Shown piece after piece: positions 35,699 through 40,487 of a stretch of DNA of 40,487 nt. The notes under the pieces are model-generated. The model did not search any database. It saw only the letters and a list, made by a program, of their open reading frames with translations, and was not told where the DNA came from. The first letter of the stretch is position 1; each line of letters opens with the position of its first letter. Made by a program: the position numbers and the translations under genes. The DNA is from Gammaproteobacteria bacterium (GTDB lineage: Bacteria > Pseudomonadota > Gammaproteobacteria > Steroidobacterales > GCA-2729495). The DNA is taken from the NCBI GenBank assembly GCA_016874095.1, contig VGVH01000022.1, positions 1 to 40,487 of the forward strand, given 5' to 3'.

Positions 35699-36372
35699 CG
35701 CCGGCGCAGCCGGCGGTGAAGAGCGCCAGCCGGAAACTGCTCCTCTGGGAGATCGGCTGCATCTTCTGGGTGGCGTTCGCCGGCTCGCTGCTGCATTTCG
35801 CTTTCGAACTGACCGACTACTGGCGGCCGATCGCGCTTTTTGCCGCCGTCAACGAGAGCGCCTGGGAACACACCAAGATGTACTTCTGGCCCGGGCTCGC
35901 CTGGGCGCTGGCCCAGTACACCTACACGCGGCACCTCGCTCAAAACTACTGGCTTGGCAAGCTTTCCGCCCTGGTCCTCACGCCACTCGCGATCTTCACG
36001 AGTTACTTCTCCTACATGGGCCTGGTCACTGCCATCGGTGCCAGGCCCAGCCTGCCCATCATGCTCGGCATCATGTTCCTCGGTATCGCCATCGGGCAGC
36101 TGACGTCGTGGCGCATCCTGTCGGCCGCGCCGCTCGGTGAGTCGCAGCGGAAAATTGCCGTGGGCTACGCTGCGATCCTGGTTGCTTTCGGCTCCTTCAC
36201 TTACTTCCCGCCGCGCGTCTTCCCGTTCGAGAACTTCTACTGTTACCGCTACACGGGCGAGTTCGGCATCCTCTCCGACTACGGTCCCTACCGCGTGTTC
36301 TACCGCGGCGAGCGCCCCGGGGGCGGGGTGAACTACTGCGCGACGCCTGCACAGCGCGCGACCGGCGGCTGA
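35674..36372 (+). CDS. DUF6512-like integral membrane protein with C-terminal extension
   Basis: The 232 residues contain about five membrane helices. The N-terminal half has the pattern GSLLHFAFELTDYW and NESAWEHTKMYFWP, which I associate with the DUF6512 family. The C-terminal 60 residues are less hydrophobic and rich in Tyr, Phe and Arg (FENFYCYRYTGEFGILSDYG), with two cysteines. The function is unknown. It overlaps HupE by 25 bases, so translation of the two is probably coupled. Confidence 0.7.
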   Translation: MVSDSLRLTPAQPAVKSASRKLLLWEIGCIFWVAFAGSLLHFAFELTDYWRPIALFAAVNESAWEHTKMYFWPGLAWALAQYTYTRHLAQNYWLGKLSALVLTPLAIFTSYFSYMGLVTAIGARPSLPIMLGIMFLGIAIGQLTSWRILSAAPLGESQRKIAVGYAAILVAFGSFTYFPPRVFPFENFYCYRYTGEFGILSDYGPYRVFYRGERPGGGVNYCATPAQRATGG

Positions 36373-36443
36373 TCGCGGCGCCGGACTTGTGCCGGGCGCG
36401 ATGCCGGCCACAATGGGCGCACACCATCCCTGGGAGTGCCGCC

Positions 36444-37934
36444 ATGCAGCCAGTCCGCCGTTTCCGAACCGCCAGCCTGCTCGCGGCGCTGGCGCTCACG
36501 GTGCTCGCAGGCTGCGCGACCAATCCGGTGACCGGCAAGCGCGAGGTGAGCCTGATGTCGCCGGAACAGGAGGCGCGACTGGGCGCGCAGGCGGCGGAGC
36601 AGGTCGAGAAGGAGATCGGGCTCCTCACGGATCCAGCGCTCAGCGGCTATGTGCAGACGCTGGGACAGCGACTCGCCCTGCATTCGAAGCGGCCCGAAGT
36701 GCGTTTCAGCTTCGCGGTGGCCGACATGCCCGAGCCGAACGCCTTCGCGCTGCCGGGCGGTTACATCTATGTATCGCGCGGCCTTCTCGCACTCGCGAAC
36801 TCGGAAGCGGAACTGGTGAACGTGATCGGGCACGAGATCGGCCACGTGGACGCCCGCCACGCGGCCCAGCGTCAGACCCGCGCCACGGGCATCGGCCTCG
36901 CGACGGTGCTCGGCACGATCCTCGCCGGCGTCGCAGGCGGCAGCGACGCTGCGCGCGCGGCCTCCGAGATCGGGCAGGTCGCGGGCGCCGGGCTTATCGC
37001 GTCCTACGGTCGCGACCAGGAACGCCAGTCCGACGACATCGGCCAGCGCGTGTCCGCCGCCGCCGGCTGGGACCCGGCCGCGATGTCGGCATTTCTGGCC
37101 TCGCTCGAGCGTGACAGCACGCGCCGCGCCGGCGGTGCACGCCGGCCGAGCTACCTCGATTCGCATCCGGCACTTGGCGAACGCGTGCGGGTGACGGCGG
37201 AGCGTGCGGCGGGCCTGACCATCGTGCCGGCTGCGCCGGTCGCAGCGACGCGCGCGGACTACCTGAAGCGCGTCGAGGGGCTGCTGGTCGGCGACGATCC
37301 GGCGAACGGCGCCTGTACCGCCAACGCCTTCTCGCACGCGGACCTCGATTTCCACCTGCGCTTCCCAACCGGCTGGCAATGCCAGAACCAGCCGAGTGCC
37401 GTGCTCGCCGCCCCGCAGACGCGCGATGCGCTAATTCGGCTGGAACTCCAGGGCAAAGGCACGGACCCGCGCGCCGCCGCGCAGGAGTTCGCGCAGAAGA
37501 ACCAGATCCGCTACGAGAGCGCGCGCGAGGACCGGATCGCCGGCTTGCCGGCGTACCGCGCGCTCGCCCGCGCCCAGACTCAGCAGGGCGAGCTGGGCCT
37601 CGATATGACCTGGATCGTTCACCCCGCCGGCATCTTCCGCATCACCGGCATGGCGCCCGTCGCGAAGTTCAACGCCGCCCTGGCGCAGTTCCGCGAAACC
37701 AGCGCGTCCTTCCGCAGGCTCACCGCCGAGGAAAAGAAGAACACCACCGTCGCGCGCCTGCGCACGGTCAAGGCCAGGGCCGGTGAAACGCTCGACTCCC
37801 TCGGCAAGCGCAGCGGCAATGTCTGGACGGTTGCAGAGACTGCCGTCGCCAATGCCATTGATCCGGCAATGACGCTGCAGGCAGGGCAGCTGGTGAAGAT
37901 CGCGAAGGCGGAGGCTTACAGGAAGCAGCCGTGA
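36444..37934 (+). CDS. M48 family metalloprotease lipoprotein with LysM-like C-terminus
   Basis: The 496-residue protein begins with a lipoprotein signal (lipobox LAGC, Cys24). The M48 domain has HEIGH (His130, Glu131, His134) and a third zinc ligand candidate in DQERQSDDIG, where the usual EAD is QSD or similar but the first Glu is kept. The layout resembles BepA/LoiP-type periplasmic proteases that remove misfolded outer-membrane proteins. The C-terminal 60 residues (VKARAGETLDSLGKRSGN to LQAGQLVKI) look like a LysM domain, which would tether it to peptidoglycan. ATG 36444 has GGGAG upstream; a start at 36387 would put 19 extra residues before the signal. Confidence 0.92.
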   Translation: MQPVRRFRTASLLAALALTVLAGCATNPVTGKREVSLMSPEQEARLGAQAAEQVEKEIGLLTDPALSGYVQTLGQRLALHSKRPEVRFSFAVADMPEPNAFALPGGYIYVSRGLLALANSEAELVNVIGHEIGHVDARHAAQRQTRATGIGLATVLGTILAGVAGGSDAARAASEIGQVAGAGLIASYGRDQERQSDDIGQRVSAAAGWDPAAMSAFLASLERDSTRRAGGARRPSYLDSHPALGERVRVTAERAAGLTIVPAAPVAATRADYLKRVEGLLVGDDPANGACTANAFSHADLDFHLRFPTGWQCQNQPSAVLAAPQTRDALIRLELQGKGTDPRAAAQEFAQKNQIRYESAREDRIAGLPAYRALARAQTQQGELGLDMTWIVHPAGIFRITGMAPVAKFNAALAQFRETSASFRRLTAEEKKNTTVARLRTVKARAGETLDSLGKRSGNVWTVAETAVANAIDPAMTLQAGQLVKIAKAEAYRKQP

Positions 37935-38572
37935 GGCGTGCTGCATCTCTTCATTTAAAGTCATTCGACCTGAACTGTTCCATGCTCCCGCATTCCGAAG
38001 CCTGCGAGCGCAACAAGGGGCCGATCCTCGAGGTGTTGCGCGACGCCTTTGCGCCCGCCCGCCGCGTGCTGGAAATCGGCAGCGGCACGGGGCAGCACGC
38101 GGTGTGGTTCTCGCGGCACCTGGCTCATGTCGACTGGCAGCCGTCGGAGCGGGCGGAGGAACTGGCGGGGTTGCGGGCGCGGATTGCCGCGGAGGGGACG
38201 GCGAATCTCCTGGAACCGCTGGAGCTGGATGTCTGCCGGCGGCCATGGGCCGTCGGGTCGGTTGACGCGGTATTCAGCGCCAACACGCTGCACATCATGG
38301 ATTGGGGTGCGGTCGGGGAGTTCTTCCTGGGGGCGGGCGCGGTGCTGGCGGCGCAGGGCGCGACGCTCGCAGTGTATGGGCCGTTCCGCTACGGCAACGA
38401 CTACACCTCGCCGAGCAATGGCGTGTTCGACAAGTGGTTGCGCGACCGCGATCCGCGCAGCGGGATCCGCGACTTCGAGGCGGTGGATGCGCTGGCGCGC
38501 GGCGTGGGCCTGACGCTGGTGGCCGACCACGCCATGCCGGCCAACAACCAGTTGCTGGTGTGGCGGCGCTGA
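37931..38572 (+). CDS. DUF938 SAM-dependent methyltransferase-like protein
   Basis: The 213 residues match the DUF938 family: SEACERNKGPILEVL at the start of the domain, the SAM motif VLEIGSGTGQHAVWFS, VDWQPSE, SANTLHIMDW and YGPFRYGNDYTSPSN. The C-terminus NNQLLVWRR is also typical. The role is unknown; a methyltransferase is likely from the fold. GTG 37931 overlaps the protease stop (GTGA) and has AGGAAG before it. ATG 37982 begins nearer to the family N-terminus but lacks a ribosome site, so the true start is uncertain. Confidence 0.85.
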   Translation: MRRAASLHLKSFDLNCSMLPHSEACERNKGPILEVLRDAFAPARRVLEIGSGTGQHAVWFSRHLAHVDWQPSERAEELAGLRARIAAEGTANLLEPLELDVCRRPWAVGSVDAVFSANTLHIMDWGAVGEFFLGAGAVLAAQGATLAVYGPFRYGNDYTSPSNGVFDKWLRDRDPRSGIRDFEAVDALARGVGLTLVADHAMPANNQLLVWRR

Positions 38573-38717
38573 GCGGCGCTAGATCGTCCCGCTCACGATC
38601 GGGTTGAAGGCCGTCAGCGCGTCGCGCGGGTGAAGATATTCCGCTTCCCCGATCGCGACGTCCCGGCCGTCACCACGACCAAGCCGATCGACTTCTTCCC
38701 GGCCTAGGTCGCCGTCC
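38573..38717. other. Intergenic stretch with a possible gene remnant
   Basis: These 145 bases lie between two converging genes. On the plus strand, a frame from 38628 to a TAG at 38703-38705 reads as a protein-like string (VKIFRFPDRDVPAV, then IDFFPA) with no start of its own. It may be the tail of a decayed gene or chance. No terminator with a T-run is visible. Confidence 0.3.
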
Positions 38718-39404
38718 TCAGCGGCGCCGATACCAGGTCGCCAGGCGCGCCGGCCCGATCCCGAGGCCGTAAGCCAGCGCGAGCGCGCGATTCGCCAGCG
38801 TCCGCCGCAGCCAGCCATCGCGCTCCCAACGCCGCGGCGAGACACCGATCGATGCGTCCAGGCGCACGAACCGGCCGCGGCGCCGCAGGCCTCGCACCAG
38901 CGACACTTCCTCGAACAGCGGCTGGTCCGGGAAACCGCCCGCTGCCGCATAGGCCGACGCGGAGGCGAACAGTCCCTGGTCGCCGTAGGGAATTCCGCCG
39001 AGTTGCGAGCGCAGGTTGATCAGCCAGGCGAGGCAGCGGCGCGCAGGGTTCTGGCGACCGCGGAAGCGGAAGCGGAAGCAGCCGCCGGCAGCGCCGTTGC
39101 CGAGAGTCGCCGCTAGCTGGGCGAGCGCATCGGGCGCGATCTGTGCATCGGCGTGGAGGAACCACAGCGCATCGCCACGCGCAGCAGCGGCGCCCGCCGC
39201 GAGTTGATGCCCCCGGCCGGCACGGGTCGTGAGGTAGCGGACGGATGCCTGCTGCGCGACCGGTTCTGCGCTGCGTCCGGCCGAGCCGTCGACGACGAGG
39301 ACCTCCAGCGGACGATGAGCCGCGCCCGCAAGTTCGCCGAGCAGGCGCCCGAGTTCCACGCTGTCGTCGACCACCGGGATGACGACCGACACGCGCGCGA
39401 TCAT
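38718..39404 (-). CDS. TIGR04283-type glycosyltransferase (arsenosugar-linked family)
   Basis: The 228-residue protein is a family 2 glycosyltransferase: VSVVIPVVDDSVELG at the N-terminus, VVDGSAGRS, the metal-binding DAD in FLHADAQIAPD, and IPYGDQGLFASASAYAAAGGFPDQPLFEEV, which is the signature of the TIGR04283 branch. These occur in clusters with TIGR04282 proteins and, in some genomes, with the radical SAM enzyme ArsS, hence the arsenosugar name. ATG 39404 overlaps the TIGR04282 stop by four bases. No arsenic gene is in the window. Activity and substrate are inferred from family. Confidence 0.88.
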   Translation of the reverse strand: MIARVSVVIPVVDDSVELGRLLGELAGAAHRPLEVLVVDGSAGRSAEPVAQQASVRYLTTRAGRGHQLAAGAAAARGDALWFLHADAQIAPDALAQLAATLGNGAAGGCFRFRFRGRQNPARRCLAWLINLRSQLGGIPYGDQGLFASASAYAAAGGFPDQPLFEEVSLVRGLRRRGRFVRLDASIGVSPRRWERDGWLRRTLANRALALAYGLGIGPARLATWYRRR

Positions 39405-40084
39405 GCCGGCGCGATTCCCTCTGCAGTGAGCCAGGCGAGCAGCGCGCGCCGCGCCGGCCGCGTGTCGCCGCCGAGATCGGCGACCAGCCGGGGCAATGCC
39501 TCGAGCGTATCGCAGTCGTAGCCACCGTCGAGCCGCCCGACGCTCAGGCCGTGCGCGCGGCAATGCCGGTCGAGGCTGTCGCCCAGCCGGGTGGTGCTCC
39601 ACGGCAGGTCGGCAAGCGGCGGCCAGGGCAAACGGCTGCCCATCAGCGTGACGCCACCATCTTCCGCTGCCGCGAGTACCACATCGGCCATCTCCAGCGC
39701 CCGCCGCGCCCGGGCATGGAACGCAAAGTCAAGCAGCGGTGCATCTGATCCGATGTAGAGGATGGCCGTGTGGCCGGCCGATCGCAGCGTCCGGTCGACA
39801 CCTTCCAGCCGCTCGCCGAGGTTGCCGCCGGGCTGGGCAATGGCGGTCGCGCGCTCCGGCGCCTGCTCTCGGGCCCACGGCAGGTCGGCCGGCTCGGCAG
39901 GTGCGATCACGATCGGGCCCGGCCAGGCCGACAGGTCTTCCAGCGCAGTCGCGAGCAGGCGCTCGCCCAACCCCGCGGCGAAAGCCTGGGTGCTGGCCGC
40001 CGCGATGCGTTGCTTGCCGATGCCCGGAGCGGGTCGGCGGCAGAACAGGACGAGCGTGGTTTGTGCTGTGGCGTGCGCAGGCAT
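39401..40084 (-). CDS. TIGR04282-type glycosyltransferase (DUF2064)
   Basis: The 227 residues follow the TIGR04282/DUF2064 family: LVLFCRRPAPGIGKQRIA at the N-terminus (nucleotide-sugar site), QPGGNLGERL, IGSDAPLL, and ALEMADVVLAAAEDGGVTLMG. The C-terminus contains YDCDTLEALPRL. The fold is like that of nucleotidyl- or glycosyltransferases with a GT-A fold. It is the first gene of a two-gene operon with the TIGR04283 protein, so the two probably act in one pathway. No radical SAM partner is visible. The promoter must lie in the region to the right. Confidence 0.88.
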   Translation of the reverse strand: MPAHATAQTTLVLFCRRPAPGIGKQRIAAASTQAFAAGLGERLLATALEDLSAWPGPIVIAPAEPADLPWAREQAPERATAIAQPGGNLGERLEGVDRTLRSAGHTAILYIGSDAPLLDFAFHARARRALEMADVVLAAAEDGGVTLMGSRLPWPPLADLPWSTTRLGDSLDRHCRAHGLSVGRLDGGYDCDTLEALPRLVADLGGDTRPARRALLAWLTAEGIAPA

Positions 40085-40433
40085 GGCGACAGCATAGCGA
40101 AGCGCATCGCCCGCCCGGTCGCGAGCAAATTCGCAAGTGGCTGACCGGCAAAGGAAAGGGCGCGCCGTTTGCGCGCCAGTTCGGGCCTGGCGCCCTCCGG
40201 GCGGCGAACGAAAACCGGCAAGCTTGTCAATACATCAATAAAAACAATGAGTTGGCAGATAACTCTTTGACATAACCGCGGCCGGCAACAGGCGTGTTGA
40301 TTGCATGGGGCGCACAGGATTCACTTGTATATACTTGCCGCCCCTGAACGATCCGCGCCCGGCGCCGGGCCAATAACAGCTACCGGCCCGTTGCCCAGGT
40401 TCAGGGCTCCAAGCGATATCCGATAGCCGGTTC
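40085..40433 (+). promoter_or_regulatory. Promoter and structured leader region at the right end
   Basis: This region has no gene. A GC hairpin lies at 40159-40177, followed by an AT-rich stretch (40215-40270) with TTGACA at 40267-40272, and further on TATACT at 40330-40335 preceded by a TG. The two boxes are too far apart for one promoter, so the TATACT may belong to a separate start. After it, CCCTGAAC (40342-40349) can pair with GTTCAGGG (40399-40406), enclosing a second stem (40366-40371 with 40385-40390) and a 14-base palindrome (40357-40370). This is a structured RNA leader or small RNA. I did not recognise 6S RNA, SRP RNA, tmRNA, RNase P RNA or a known riboswitch. Confidence 0.5.
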
Positions 40434-40487
40434 ATGTCCGGCGTCCCGGGAAGCAGTTCCCGCCAGAGGTCTCCTGTCGGGGATCCA
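40434..40487 (+). CDS. Possible first 18 codons of a gene running off the window
   Basis: ATG at 40434 opens a frame that stays open to the end of the window (MSGVPGSSSRQR and on). No good ribosome site precedes it, so the true start may lie beyond the window. The polar, Ser/Arg-rich start gives no family. It is listed only because it follows a probable promoter and leader. Confidence 0.25.
   Translation, partial: MSGVPGSSSRQRSPVGDP

Noticed and set aside
36372-36402. Hairpin after the DUF6512 gene as a terminator
   Set aside because: A six-base outer stem and a four-base inner stem can form, but with mismatches and without a T-run, so it is not a convincing terminator.

Overview
The window is a GC-rich stretch of about 40.5 kb with tightly packed genes, many of them overlapping by 1-26 bases. 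It looks like a chromosomal segment of an aerobic to microaerobic Gammaproteobacterium, probably from an uncultured or little-studied lineage. This is inferred from the gene families (IlvB/IlvN, ProBA, GlpD, a complete cbb3 oxidase operon, a TonB receptor, an outer-membrane-type lipoprotein protease), not from a ribosomal gene. I saw no tRNA, rRNA, CRISPR array, transposase or integrase.

Layout. 1-2.6 kb: the 3' end of a large surface protein with a choice-of-anchor U domain and a hydrophobic/arginine tail, then a membrane transglutaminase-like protein. 2.6-7.5 kb: amino-acid synthesis, with ilvB facing away from ilvN, and ilvN followed by proB and proA. 7.6-10.1 kb: a methyltransferase and glpD; glpD has no ordinary start codon. 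10.1-15.1 kb (minus strand): icd followed by two small related membrane proteins, and a separate group of a RIO-like kinase, an 86-aa protein and a TonB-dependent receptor. 15.1-20.8 kb (plus strand): a 1217-aa AAA_35-transmembrane-WD40 protein, an OsmC protein, and a cytochrome c/sorbosone-dehydrogenase fusion. 20.8-22.8 kb (minus strand): a deleted methyltransferase remnant, a universal stress protein and a Rieske oxygenase.

22.9-30.2 kb: the cbb3-type cytochrome c oxidase operon, in the order ccoN-ccoO-ccoQ-ccoP-(100-aa membrane protein)-ccoG-(61-aa FixH-like stub)-ccoI-ccoS. From ccoO onward every junction overlaps. Facing it on the minus strand are a FixJ-type regulator and a histidine kinase that has lost its ATP-binding motifs. 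A PAS-kinase-receiver hybrid sensor, which does have a full kinase domain, diverges from them. Structure and assembly of the oxidase (N, O, Q, P), its copper and redox maturation (I, G, H-like, S) and a possible sensory circuit therefore sit together.

33-40.5 kb: a YSC84-family lipid-binding protein, a coupled set of alpha/beta hydrolase, HupE-like and DUF6512 membrane proteins, an M48 lipoprotein protease, a DUF938 methyltransferase, and a pair of TIGR04282/TIGR04283 glycosyltransferases. The last 400 bases hold a probable promoter and a structured leader for a gene running off the end.

The points most worth following are the altered sensor next to FixJ, the reduced FixH and extra membrane gene in the oxidase operon, the membrane AAA_35-WD40 protein facing a kinase/TonB-receptor operon, and the missing glpD start.
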